From the NCBI RefSeq assembly GCF_000312125.1, contig NZ_HE978642.1, forward strand, positions 36,650-77,932: a DNA stretch of 41,283 nt. The letters run 5' to 3'. The notes under the pieces were generated by a model. That model saw only the letters and a list, made by a program, of their open reading frames with translations. It did not search any database and was not told the DNA's origin. Positions 23,764-32,036 of the stretch are shown one piece after another. Each line of letters starts with the position of its first letter. Within the stretch, counting starts at the first letter, position 1. A program made the translations under genes and the position numbers. Source of the stretch: Timonella senegalensis JC301. GTDB taxonomy: Bacteria; Actinomycetota; Actinomycetes; Actinomycetales; Cellulomonadaceae.

Positions 23764-25506
23764 ATGGACGTTGTAGCCGCCGCTGTGTGCGGGCTCGACA
23801 CTGCCGCCATCCACTCCTGGTTCTCTCGTGCGCTCGAGCGGCTGCGCGTGAACCAGCCTGTCCTCAACGAGGCGAACGTGTATCCGGTCGCCGATGCGGA
23901 TACCGGCACAAACATGTATCTGACCCTGCGCGGCGGCCTGCGCGCCCTCGAGTCCGCGCACTCTCCCGCGTCTCCAACCGATGCCTATGCGTTGGTCGCG
24001 CAGGGCGCTATCACGTCCGCCCGGGGCAACTCCGGCATCATCCTGTCCGAGTACCTGCGCGGTTTTTCCCAGTCCGCCACGCAGGCTACACCCCAAATAT
24101 CCCCGGCCCGCCAACTCGCCGACGCCCTGAAGTACTCATCCGACAGGGCCTTCGCCGCGGTGGCCCAGCCCGTAGAGGGCACCATTCTCACGGTGGCCCG
24201 TGCCGCGGCTAGCGCCGCTGACGCCCTGATTTTCGACGATTGTGGTCCTGTTGACGTGGCCCGCGCGGCTTTGGGCGCGGGCCAGAGTGCGCTTGAGCAG
24301 AGCTCGCTTGAGCTTGGCGCACTTGCTCGGGCTAACGTGCTCGATGCCGGCGCGTATGGTCTCGTCATTATTCTCTCCGCGCTAGAGAGCGTGTTAGCCG
24401 GGGGTGAGCAAAGCTCCGTGTCCGGTGCGCTAGCGGGGGAGCGTGCTTCCCTGGCTCAGGCGCCCGTGGTTCCCACCCCGGCGCCCCAGATGTCACAGGT
24501 GCAGGCGTCGAGTCCTCACACCGCGACCGGCGAGGCTTGGGGCTCGGACGAACTGCACTCCTATGACCGTGCCGTAGGTTCAGGCCCGGCCCCGGACTTT
24601 GACTCGAAAGCGGACGATTCCTCCGTAGACGGTGAGTTCGAGGTCATGTACCTCGTCCGTGCACACACTCACGGGACGGGGACAGACCATTTCAGTGTCC
24701 GCCTTCGCGGCGCGCTGGCGGACCTCGGCGAATCCGTGGTGGTTGTCGGAGGAGACACTTCCCCGGGCGAGGCGCTGTGGAACGTGCACGTCCACACCGA
24801 CACCCCAGACCTCGCACTCAAGGCCGCGGAAACGGTAGCCGTTGACCTAGGAATTGAGCACGCCACGCTGTCGCGCGTCCTCGTACGCGACCTGCTGCGC
24901 CAGGTCACTAACGCGGGTGGGCCACAGTCGGTTATCTGCACCGCATCCCCAGGGCTTGCCCCGGACCTCGCACGCGGTGGAGCAGTGGTACTCCTTGCCC
25001 GCGACGGCCGGGCAACCCTTTCGGACGTCTCACGGGGCCGGTCGGAGGCTGAAGGGGACGGGACCATGATCGTCGTTAATAGTGTGGAGTTGCGGCAGCA
25101 GGTCCAGGACGCCTACCCAACTGACCACGTCATTGTGGCGGGCGACGACGCGCGCGTAGTGGCTGTGGCCACGGCGATGACGCTCGCAGCGAGCGGCGGA
25201 GAACCACCCCGCGGGCCTGCGGAACTCGCAGCGCATCTGCAGGAAGTAGCGGACCGGGCAGCCACCTGGCGGTTTGACCAGCCCACGCGAGAGGCGCTGC
25301 GCACACTCATTCTGGGAGAGGTCCCGCCGAGGCCAGGGGCCATCCCCATCGTGACGATCCTCGCGGATGAACGCTGCCCGGTATCCCTGCTCACCGACCT
25401 CCACGCCGGTGTCGAGGGTGCCAACCCGGAGGCGGAACTCATAACACTGGGCTCGGGGCGCAAGGGGCACGGGCTAACGATGTCAATTGAATGGGTTGAG
25501 CAATGA
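23764..25506 (+). CDS. DAK2 (DhaL)/FakA-like fatty-acid kinase-type protein
   Basis: A 580-residue protein of the YloV/FakA type. The N-terminal DAK2 domain (residues 10-200) has NVYPVADADTGTNMYLTLRGG, whose aspartates bind Mg-ATP, and SARGNSGIILSEYLRGF. A low-complexity linker (residues 215-290) follows, then DGEFEVMYLVRAH and VVVGGDTSPGEALWNVHVHTDTP of the middle domain, and a C-terminal DegV/FakA-like part. In firmicutes FakA phosphorylates exogenous fatty acids bound to FakB. The actinobacterial substrate is less certain. Its ATGA overlap with recG (stop and start share bases at 25503-25506) shows tight co-translation. Confidence 0.88.
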   Translation: MDVVAAAVCGLDTAAIHSWFSRALERLRVNQPVLNEANVYPVADADTGTNMYLTLRGGLRALESAHSPASPTDAYALVAQGAITSARGNSGIILSEYLRGFSQSATQATPQISPARQLADALKYSSDRAFAAVAQPVEGTILTVARAAASAADALIFDDCGPVDVARAALGAGQSALEQSSLELGALARANVLDAGAYGLVIILSALESVLAGGEQSSVSGALAGERASLAQAPVVPTPAPQMSQVQASSPHTATGEAWGSDELHSYDRAVGSGPAPDFDSKADDSSVDGEFEVMYLVRAHTHGTGTDHFSVRLRGALADLGESVVVVGGDTSPGEALWNVHVHTDTPDLALKAAETVAVDLGIEHATLSRVLVRDLLRQVTNAGGPQSVICTASPGLAPDLARGGAVVLLARDGRATLSDVSRGRSEAEGDGTMIVVNSVELRQQVQDAYPTDHVIVAGDDARVVAVATAMTLAASGGEPPRGPAELAAHLQEVADRAATWRFDQPTREALRTLILGEVPPRPGAIPIVTILADERCPVSLLTDLHAGVEGANPEAELITLGSGRKGHGLTMSIEWVEQ

Positions 25507-27815
25507 AAGAACAGGTAGTGGTTCCGGCCGACTTCGAGGCCGCAACCATCCCATTCCTCGAGCGCCCGCTCAGCAAGCTGCTGGGTACCCGCACGGCCGC
25601 GCCGCTTGCCAAGATGGGCCTAGAAACAGCAGGTGACCTGCTGCGACACTACCCGCGCCGCTACGCCGAGCCGGGAACGCTCACCGACATCTCAGAGCTC
25701 AAGCCCGGCGAACACGTGACTGTCATGGCCAAGATTTCGAGCGCCACGATCCGGCACATGCGCTCGCGGGCCGGTGCGATGCTTAACGCCCGGGTTTCGG
25801 ACGGTGTCCACGACCTCTCCCTGACATTCTTTGCCAAGCGGCAGGGCGTGCTGCGCATGCATGAGGACAAGCTGCGACCCGGTCGCGTGGGGTTGTTCAC
25901 CGGGACAGTCAGCGACTACCGCGGCGAGCGCCAGCTCGCGCACCCCAACTACGTGATCGTTGGCCTCGACGCGGACGATGAGGACCAGGCCATCGCGGAG
26001 GCTGCCAAGCCTATTCCCATGTACCCCGCTACGGCGGCTGTGCCAACCTGGCGGATCGAGCGCTGCGTGGCCACGGTGCTGGGTCAAATGCACGAGGCCG
26101 ACGTGCCCGACCCGCTTCCAGACTCAGTGCGAGCCGCGCACCGGCTGGACACGCTGTTTGAGTCGTTCCGGCGCATCCACCAGCCAGACAACGACGACGA
26201 CTGGCGCCGCGCGCGCCGCCGCTTCCGTTTTGAAGAGGCGTTCATCGTGCAGGCGGCGCTGGTGCGCCGCAAGGCAGCGCACGCCTCGCTCGAGGCAACC
26301 GCGCGGCCGCTTGTGGCTGGGCCTAAGACCCTGCTATCGCGCTTTGACCAGAAGCTTCCGTTTGCCCTGACCCGTGGCCAGATCCAGGTGGGGCACGAGA
26401 TTTCGAGCGATATTGGCTCGGCCCACCCGATGCAGCGGCTCCTACAGGGTGACGTTGGGTCGGGTAAGACCATCGTGGCGTTGCGTGCAATGCTGCAGGT
26501 CGTCGACGCCGGGGGACAGGCGGCACTGCTCGCCCCGACCGAGGTTCTTGCGGCGCAGCACGCCCGCTCGATCGAGTCGATGTTGGGCGAACTGGCGTTC
26601 GGGGGGATGCTGGGTGGCGCCGAGGGCGCCACTCGGGTGGTTCTGCTGACGGGTTCCATGACCACCGCACAGAAGCGCAAGGCACTGCTCGATGCGGCAA
26701 GCGGCGCGGCAGGGATCGTGATCGGCACGCATGCTCTGCTGTCTGACAACGTGCAGTTTGCGGACTTGGGTCTCGTAGTGGTGGACGAGCAGCACCGGTT
26801 TGGCGTCAAGCAGCGCGACGCGCTGCGCGCCAAGGGCGGGACGGTTCCGCACTTGCTCGTCATGACGGCGACCCCGATCCCGCGCACCGTGGCCATGACT
26901 GTGTTTGGTGACCTCGAGGTCTCGACCCTCAAGGAGATTCCCGCAGGCCGCGCGCCCGTGGCAACCCACATCGTGCCCGCGCAGAATGCGGCGTGGATGG
27001 CGAGGACCTGGCAGCGCGCCCGCGAGGAGATCGACAAGGGTCGGCGTGTGTACGTGGTGTGCTCGCGTATCAGCCCCGGCGATGACTCCTCCGACGGCGC
27101 CGAGACCATCTCAGACGACGCCTACGGCGAGAACTTTGGGCAGGGTACCCCGGGCGCGCTGTTTGAGGATGCGACCGCGCCAGGTGCGGAAAATCGTGAG
27201 CTCGCCTCCGTTGAGGTGCTGTCCGAGCAGTTGCGGTCACTCGATGCCTTCCGGGGGATCAACATCTCCGTGTTGCACGGGCGCATGGCGCCGGCGGACA
27301 AGGAAGCCACGATGGCCTCGTTCTCCGCAGGCCACACGGACCTGCTCGTGTCGACCACCGTGATTGAGGTGGGAATCGATGTCCCGACCGCCAGCGTAAT
27401 GATCATCATGGACGCAGATCGGTTCGGCATCTCCCAGCTTCACCAGCTCCGCGGACGTATCGGCCGAGGCAACCTCCCGGGCGTGTGCCTGCTGGTGGCG
27501 CCCTTGTCTGACGACAACACGGATGCGCGAGTCAGGCTTGAGGCCCTCGCGCGGACCACGGACGGCTTTGAGCTTGCCGCAACCGACCTCGAACTGCGCC
27601 ACGAGGGTGACGTGCTCGGCGCAGCGCAGTCCGGGCGTGGCAGCACGCTGCGTCTCCTGCGGGTCATGAAGGACGCGGACCTTATTGCCATGGCGCGGGA
27701 AGATGCGGAACGCATCATCGAGGAAGATCCCACCCTAGCCTCGCACGAGCGGCTTTTAGTGGCGATCAACTCATACCTGGATGAGGATACGCAGGAGTTC
27801 TTGGAGCGCTCGTAG
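25503..27815 (+). CDS. recG: ATP-dependent DNA helicase RecG
   Basis: RecG reverses stalled forks and branch-migrates junctions. The 770 residues hold an N-terminal wedge/OB-fold (about 60-165, including LKPGEHVTVMAKISSA), Walker A GDVGSGKT (about residue 316), the DEQH box VVVDEQHRFGVKQRD (about 428) and motif III VMTATPIPRT. The C-terminal helicase motifs are LVSTTVIEVGIDVPTASVMII and QLHQLRGRIGRG. A loop of about 55 residues (RISPGDDSSDGAETISDDAYG onward, about residue 520) is longer than in E. coli. Similar loops are common in actinobacteria. Overlaps the DAK gene and is followed by rsmD after 14 bases. Confidence 0.96.
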   Translation: MKEQVVVPADFEAATIPFLERPLSKLLGTRTAAPLAKMGLETAGDLLRHYPRRYAEPGTLTDISELKPGEHVTVMAKISSATIRHMRSRAGAMLNARVSDGVHDLSLTFFAKRQGVLRMHEDKLRPGRVGLFTGTVSDYRGERQLAHPNYVIVGLDADDEDQAIAEAAKPIPMYPATAAVPTWRIERCVATVLGQMHEADVPDPLPDSVRAAHRLDTLFESFRRIHQPDNDDDWRRARRRFRFEEAFIVQAALVRRKAAHASLEATARPLVAGPKTLLSRFDQKLPFALTRGQIQVGHEISSDIGSAHPMQRLLQGDVGSGKTIVALRAMLQVVDAGGQAALLAPTEVLAAQHARSIESMLGELAFGGMLGGAEGATRVVLLTGSMTTAQKRKALLDAASGAAGIVIGTHALLSDNVQFADLGLVVVDEQHRFGVKQRDALRAKGGTVPHLLVMTATPIPRTVAMTVFGDLEVSTLKEIPAGRAPVATHIVPAQNAAWMARTWQRAREEIDKGRRVYVVCSRISPGDDSSDGAETISDDAYGENFGQGTPGALFEDATAPGAENRELASVEVLSEQLRSLDAFRGINISVLHGRMAPADKEATMASFSAGHTDLLVSTTVIEVGIDVPTASVMIIMDADRFGISQLHQLRGRIGRGNLPGVCLLVAPLSDDNTDARVRLEALARTTDGFELAATDLELRHEGDVLGAAQSGRGSTLRLLRVMKDADLIAMAREDAERIIEEDPTLASHERLLVAINSYLDEDTQEFLERS

Positions 27816-27829
27816 TTTAGACTCTTTCG

Positions 27830-28399
27830 GTGACAAGAATCGTGGCTGGAAGCGTAGGAGGGCGTGCACTTAAGGTGCCGCCAAAGGGAACCCGCCCTAC
27901 AAGCGAGCGTGTGCGGGAGGCAATCTTCTCCCGGCTCGAGCACTATGACGTGCTCGAAGACACCCAGGTGCTCGACCTGTTTGCGGGCTCCGGTGCGCTC
28001 GGAATCGAGGCCGCGAGCCGCGGGGCACGCGAGGTCGTCCTCGTTGAAGCATCCAAGTCCGCCGCCGCAATCTGCCAGACCAACGTGACCACGCTTGGCC
28101 TGGTCGGCGTAAAGGTCGCGCACGACAAGGCGGAAAACTATGCCGCCCGCCCCGTCACTAAGGCCTGGGACCTCGTGTTCCTCGACCCGCCCTACGACAT
28201 CAGCGAGGAAACGCTCGGCGGAATCCTAGCCTCGCTGGTCCCGCACCTAGACGACCGCGCAGTGGTTGTGGTTGAGCGCGGAAGCCGCAGCCCCAAGCCG
28301 GGCGTGCCCGAGCAGTGGCGCCTCATCACCGAGAAAAACTACGGCGACACCACCGTGTACTACTACGAGCCAGAACTGCCCGTCCCGTACGAGGACTGA
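27830..28399 (+). CDS. rsmD: 16S rRNA (guanine966-N2)-methyltransferase
   Basis: RsmD methylates G966 of 16S rRNA during 30S assembly, using S-adenosylmethionine. The 189-residue protein begins MTRIVAGSVGGRALKVPPKGTRPTSERVREAIFSRL, the family's RNA-contact start. The cofactor loop is VLDLFAGSGALGIEAASRG (about 47-65) and the catalytic DPPY is in LVFLDPPYDI (about 121). It starts at GTG 27830, just after recG, and is probably in the same operon. The long palindrome at 28415-28475 ends the transcript. Confidence 0.95.
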   Translation: MTRIVAGSVGGRALKVPPKGTRPTSERVREAIFSRLEHYDVLEDTQVLDLFAGSGALGIEAASRGAREVVLVEASKSAAAICQTNVTTLGLVGVKVAHDKAENYAARPVTKAWDLVFLDPPYDISEETLGGILASLVPHLDDRAVVVVERGSRSPKPGVPEQWRLITEKNYGDTTVYYYEPELPVPYED

Positions 28400-28414
28400 C
28401 AGTTCCTCAACTAC

Positions 28415-28475
28415 TTAACGACGATCTGGGCTGGGTCCGCACATCATGTGCAGACCCAGCCCAGATCGTCGTTAA
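28415..28475. terminator. 61-base near-perfect palindrome between convergent rsmD and GNAT genes
   Basis: A 23-bp perfect outer stem has arms starting TTAACGACGATCTGGGCTGG and ending in the complementary ATCGTCGTTAA. One C/A mismatch follows, then a six-bp inner stem GCACAT / ATGTGC. It lies between two converging genes, so bidirectional termination is likely. It also carries the CGACGAT core of the dispersed palindrome family. Confidence 0.85.
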
Positions 28476-28497
28476 TGAGGTTTTTGGGTTGGAGGGA

Positions 28498-29199
28498 CTA
28501 CTCGAACAGGCCCACAGGAACGCTGTCTAGCTCGCTTGGCTCCCACAGCTTGACGGAATCGCTTGCGAGCGATTCCTCCACACGCAGAGCCGGGCCGAAG
28601 TCGTCCGGGCAGGTGTCCACGACCTCTCGGCGCAAGGCGCCGCGAAGCGGCCACGCCGCAACCAGGTCATCGTCAACAAACGCCTGGGGAGCAACCCACA
28701 GGGTCACCAGCATGAGCGCCGGAACGGGAGGATCGCCCTCACGGATCGCAGGCTGGAAGTAGGGGATGTCGAGGATCTTGCCGCCGTGGCGAGCGTAGAA
28801 GCGCAGGCGAGCGGCCGGATCACCATGGTCCTCGGACGCCTTGTGGTAGGTGGGATGTTCCACCTCGGCCATGATGATGGTCGGGTTGAACAGTTCTCGC
28901 CAAGCCGCCACGGCATGGTCGAGGAGACCACCGCCAACGCCACCACCCCGAAGGCCGGGCTTAAGGGCCAAGTAGAGGAGCATCATGACGCCCTCTTGGG
29001 TGGGTGTCGTTCCTACCGCACCGGCAATAATCTCATCGTCCGCGAGAGCACCAATGACGTGAAGGTAGCCGTTCTCACACGACTCGATGAACTCATCCTT
29101 ATCAACCAGCTCAGAGAGCGGAAAAGAGGGTATGAGTACCTGCTCATAGAACTCGTTGAGATCCTGCTGCGATTCAAGTACGCGAAAAGTGAATGGCAT
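28498..29199 (-). CDS. GNAT-family N-acetyltransferase
   Basis: Length 233 residues. The acetyl-CoA binding segment MMLLYLALKPGLRGGGVGGGLLDHAVAAW (about residues 72-100) has a glycine-rich pyrophosphate loop. MAEVEHPTY and LRFYARHGGKIL mark the late strands. The C-terminal 60 residues (TLWVAPQAFVDDDLVAAWPLRGALRREV) are longer than a minimal GNAT and may be a substrate cap. Substrate unknown. It is divergent from coaD, with 68 bases between starts. Confidence 0.85.
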   Translation of the reverse strand: MPFTFRVLESQQDLNEFYEQVLIPSFPLSELVDKDEFIESCENGYLHVIGALADDEIIAGAVGTTPTQEGVMMLLYLALKPGLRGGGVGGGLLDHAVAAWRELFNPTIIMAEVEHPTYHKASEDHGDPAARLRFYARHGGKILDIPYFQPAIREGDPPVPALMLVTLWVAPQAFVDDDLVAAWPLRGALRREVVDTCPDDFGPALRVEESLASDSVKLWEPSELDSVPVGLFE

Positions 29200-29267
29200 A
29201 TCCCTATCTTGGTCTGTTTGGCATCAAAAATCACGCCGACCGGACGGTTGTGTACTACCGTGACAGT

Positions 29268-29771
29268 GTGAGTATCGCTGTTTGCCCAGGATCTTTTGAC
29301 CCGATCACGCTCGGTCACATCGACATCATCGAGCGCTCCGCCACCCTGTTCGACCGCGTAATCGTTGGAGTTGCAACGAATTCAGGCAAGTTCCCGCTGC
29401 TGGAACCCGAGCGTCGCCTGGAACTTGCGCGCGCATCCTTGGCCCACGTGCCCAACGTGGAAGTGGCAGAAGTCCCCGCACTACTTGTGGACTTCGCTCG
29501 GAGTGTCGGAGCTTCCGCGATAGTCAAGGGCATCCGCGGGTCGAACGACTTTGACGGCGAAACCCCCATGGCGCTGATGAATGCGCACCTCACCGGAATC
29601 GAAACGGTGTTCCTCCACGCGCGGCCAGCATTCGCGCATATCGCCTCGTCCCTAGTAAAGGACGTCATGCGATTCGGGGGAGACGTTTCGGACATGGTTA
29701 CCCCCACCGTTCACGCGGCGATGGAAGCATCCATGCGTGAAAAGAATCTGTACTTAGGTAAGGAACAGTAA
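29268..29771 (+). CDS. coaD: Phosphopantetheine adenylyltransferase
   Basis: CoaD adenylates 4'-phosphopantetheine to dephospho-CoA, the penultimate CoA step, as a cytosolic hexamer. The 167-residue protein has the nucleotide-binding CPGSFDPITLGHIDI (the T/HxGH motif, residues 6-20) and VKGIRGSNDFDGE. The late SSLVKDVMRFGGDV replaces the ISSTxVRE form. The start is GTG 29268. The open frame extends upstream but that part has no similarity. TAATG joins its stop to the start of the next gene, so they are translationally coupled. Confidence 0.95.
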   Translation: MSIAVCPGSFDPITLGHIDIIERSATLFDRVIVGVATNSGKFPLLEPERRLELARASLAHVPNVEVAEVPALLVDFARSVGASAIVKGIRGSNDFDGETPMALMNAHLTGIETVFLHARPAFAHIASSLVKDVMRFGGDVSDMVTPTVHAAMEASMREKNLYLGKEQ

Positions 29772-30274
29772 TGAGTGAGCACAGCTACAACGAGACCTTT
29801 GTCGAGGGCGAGCGCCTCGGCGTTCCCGCACTGTTGGATGCTCTGACTGACGTCATTGAGCGCGCACGCTCCATGCCCATGTCCTCCTCCGTGCTGATCA
29901 ACCGCAACGAGGCGTTGGACTTGCTCGACGAACTGCGCGAGGCGTTGCCCACCCAAATCACCCGTGCCGACGAGGTGCTCTCGGACGCATCCGTGGTGTT
30001 TGAGGATGCTCAAGCCCAGGCAGAGGAGATCGTTGCCGCCGCCCGACAGCGCGCTATCGAACTGACCTCGCAGCAGACTGTGGTTCAGGAAGCTCAAGAA
30101 CACGCTCAGGCAATCATTGCGCAGGCGGAGGAAGCCGCGCAGCGGCTCACCACGGAAGCTGACGACTACTGTGACCGCCGCTTGGCAGACTTTGAAATCG
30201 ACCTTGGGCGGTTGCTCACCCAGGTGCAGGCGGGACGCACCAAACTTGCTCAGCGCCTTGACGAGGGCATCTAG
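29771..30274 (+). CDS. SepIVA-like coiled-coil protein
   Basis: A 167-residue acidic protein rich in Ala/Glu/Gln with long heptad stretches (about residues 70-165: DAQAQAEEIVAAARQRAIELT, then QEHAQAIIAQAEEAAQRL). Its place between coaD and yceD matches the gene order around mycobacterial SepIVA, a DivIVA-domain septation factor. The N-terminus (GVPALLDALTDVIERARSMPMSSSVLINRNEAL) also fits this group. Similar proteins are sometimes labelled ATP synthase F0 subunit b-like because of the coiled coil, but there is no membrane helix here. A role in septum or envelope growth is inferred. Confidence 0.72.
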   Translation: MSEHSYNETFVEGERLGVPALLDALTDVIERARSMPMSSSVLINRNEALDLLDELREALPTQITRADEVLSDASVVFEDAQAQAEEIVAAARQRAIELTSQQTVVQEAQEHAQAIIAQAEEAAQRLTTEADDYCDRRLADFEIDLGRLLTQVQAGRTKLAQRLDEGI

Positions 30275-30342
30275 TAAGTTCGTGCGCGCCTCAGCGGCGT
30301 GATCGCTGTGTTTGGTGTCACGTCGTTTTGCCGCTCACACAC

Positions 30343-30372
30343 TTGGGTCAGACTGCGGCCGTGGCGTAAGAT
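30343..30372 (+). promoter_or_regulatory. Candidate promoter of yceD-rpmF
   Basis: TTGGGT (30343-30348), 18 bases, then TAAGAT (30367-30372). It lies about 105 bases before the yceD ribosome site and would start a new transcript for the rpmF group. A small CCCC-TTTT-GGGG hairpin lies in the leader, near 30380. Confidence 0.55.
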
Positions 30373-30464
30373 GAATCGTTGCCCCTTTTGGGGTTGCATC
30401 ATGACCGTTTCACTTCCGTTAAGGAAGCGCGCCGCGAGCGTGCCTCTGGGAAGTAGGAAAACTC

Positions 30465-30479
30465 AAGGAGATCATCATC
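30465..30479 (+). promoter_or_regulatory. Shine-Dalgarno followed by a non-canonical ATC codon (yceD)
   Basis: AAGGAG, spacer ATCATC, then ATC in frame with yceD. No ATG, GTG or TTG occurs at this spacing. The next conventional start, GTG at 30504, has no ribosome binding site. Confidence 0.6.
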
Positions 30480-30503
30480 GCAAACAATCCACGTTCGTCG
30501 TTT

Positions 30504-31037
30504 GTGCTCGATGTTCATGAGCTCAGCCGCCGCCCGGGATCAATGCGAGAAGTTAGCCTTGATCTTCCGGCTCCGGAGGGGTTCGGAACAGTCATTATTG
30601 GTATTCCCCAAGACAGCGAACTAGAGATCGATGTTCGACTCGAGTCTGTTGTTGAGGGAGTTCTCGTCAGCGGTTCTGTAGCAGGAGAAGCCGTCGGAGA
30701 ATGTGGCCGGTGCCTGGATGAAGTTGTTTATGACATAAACAACACTTTCCAGGAGCTGTTCTACTTCCCCGAGCGCGCCAAAGCTGCCAAGGAAGAGGCT
30801 GAAGAGGACGAAGTTGAGATCGTAGAGCTTGTAGACGACGAGATCGACCTGGAGCCTCTGCTTCGCGATTCCGTAGTTTTTGCGTTACCATTTCAACCGT
30901 TGTGTTCACCGGACTGCCCGGGGTTGTGCTCTGAGTGTGGAGTGCATCTGGCAGATGAGGAAGGACACTCACACGAAGTGCTCGACCCACGTTGGTCGAC
31001 ATTACAGAGCATGTTCAACGAGACGAAAGAGAGCTAG
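30504..31037 (+). CDS. yceD: YceD/DUF177 protein, upstream partner of L32
   Basis: A 177-residue protein of the YceD (DUF177) family, which is almost always next to rpmF and in some bacteria affects 23S rRNA precursor levels. The zinc-like cysteines CGRCL (residues 66-70) and [13 protein letters not shown] (about 135-147) and the acidic middle are typical. The first conventional start is GTG 30504. However, AAGGAG (30465-30470) sits exactly six bases before an in-frame ATC at 30477. Translation from there gives nine more residues (ANNPRSSF and the GTG-encoded V) that match the family N-terminus. The true start may therefore be the ATC codon. Ends two bases before rpmF. Confidence 0.9.
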   Translation: MLDVHELSRRPGSMREVSLDLPAPEGFGTVIIGIPQDSELEIDVRLESVVEGVLVSGSVAGEAVGECGRCLDEVVYDINNTFQELFYFPERAKAAKEEAEEDEVEIVELVDDEIDLEPLLRDSVVFALPFQPLCSPDCPGLCSECGVHLADEEGHSHEVLDPRWSTLQSMFNETKES

Positions 31038-31039
31038 CC

Positions 31040-31234
31040 GTGGCTGTTCCAAAGCGCAAGATGTCGCGCAGCAACACCCGTGCGCGACGTTCGCAGTGGA
31101 AGACGACTGCAGCGAACCTCACCACGTGCCCGCAGTGCAAGGGCGACAAGCTGTCGCACACTGCGTGCCCAACTTGCGGTACCTACAAGGGCCGCCAGTA
31201 CGCCGAGGCGCTGCGCACCGAGCACGCAAACTGA
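31040..31234 (+). CDS. rpmF: 50S ribosomal protein L32 (bL32), zinc-binding form
   Basis: A 64-residue ribosomal protein: [21 protein letters not shown] at the N-terminus, then [24 protein letters not shown] with four zinc-ligand cysteines. GTG at 31040 begins two bases after the yceD stop, indicating coupling. rnc follows 37 bases later, so yceD-rpmF-rnc-mutM form one operon. Confidence 0.96.
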   Translation: MAVPKRKMSRSNTRARRSQWKTTAANLTTCPQCKGDKLSHTACPTCGTYKGRQYAEALRTEHAN

Positions 31235-31271
31235 TTGTCACTAACTGACAGTTAGTTGGAAGGAAACTCCG

Positions 31272-32030
31272 GTGGCTTCGAAGAAAAATCGACAAGTTTC
31301 GCCGGCGTCAGAACTTCTTGAGAAGCTCGGGGTCCACTTGGACCCCGAGCTTCTTGTTCTTGCGCTGACACACAGATCATTCGCCCACGAGGCAGGCGGC
31401 ATTCCCACAAACGAGCGACTCGAGTTCCTCGGGGATGCGGTGCTCGGTGTGGTCTCCGCAGAGGCCCTCTACAAGGGCTTCCCAGATCGTCCTGAAGGCG
31501 ACCTAGCAAAGATGCGCGCCGCCACAGTGTCGCAGCGCCCGCTGGCGCAGATTGCTCGCCGGCTGGACCTAGGCAAATACATTCTCTTGGGCAAGGGTGA
31601 GTCCCGGACCGGTGGTTTTGACAAGGACTCGATCCTGTCCGACACCGTGGAATCCCTCATCGGTGCCGTCTATCTTTCGCACGGCCTCGAGACCGCGCGT
31701 ACCTTTGTACACTTCCTGATCGACGACACCCTGGAAGAGGCCGCCCACATGGGCGCGGGCCTCGACTGGAAGACCTCCCTGCAGGAGATCTGCGCCCGAC
31801 TTGGATTCGATTCCCCGTTCTACGAGAACACCTCTGACGGGCCGGACCACGCTCGTGTGTTTACATCCTTTGTGGTGATCGACGGGGTCAAGCGAGGCAC
31901 CGGATCAGGTTCTGCCAAGAAGCACGCCGAACAGGCTGCTGCAGAGGACGCCTACCGGGTGCTTAAGGTGATTGAGGACAAGCGGCTCGCGAATGAGACT
32001 GCGCAGGCCGCAGACTCTGCGAAGGCATAG
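31272..32030 (+). CDS. rnc: Ribonuclease III
   Basis: RNase III cuts double-stranded RNA and matures rRNA. The 252 residues have the catalytic domain (15-150) with the signature NERLEFLGDAVLGVV and the second acidic cluster SDTVESLIGAVYL. The dsRNA-binding domain is at 165-235 (DWKTSLQEICARLG to GSGSAKKHAEQAAAEDAYRVL). The GTG start at 31272 has GGAAGGAAA upstream. A 15-bp hairpin is encoded in codons 17-28, a possible target of the enzyme itself. mutM starts six bases after the stop. Confidence 0.96.
   Translation: MASKKNRQVSPASELLEKLGVHLDPELLVLALTHRSFAHEAGGIPTNERLEFLGDAVLGVVSAEALYKGFPDRPEGDLAKMRAATVSQRPLAQIARRLDLGKYILLGKGESRTGGFDKDSILSDTVESLIGAVYLSHGLETARTFVHFLIDDTLEEAAHMGAGLDWKTSLQEICARLGFDSPFYENTSDGPDHARVFTSFVVIDGVKRGTGSGSAKKHAEQAAAEDAYRVLKVIEDKRLANETAQAADSAKA
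31321..31354 (+). promoter_or_regulatory. Perfect hairpin inside the 5' coding region of rnc
   Basis: AGAAGCTCGGGGTCC (31321-31335) and GGACCCCGAGCTTCT (31340-31354) pair perfectly around loop ACTT. Two G-U pairs can extend the stem. The structure is in frame coding sequence. Long uninterrupted duplexes are RNase III substrates, so an autoregulatory cut is possible. Confidence 0.6.
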
Positions 32031-32036
32031 CCGAGC

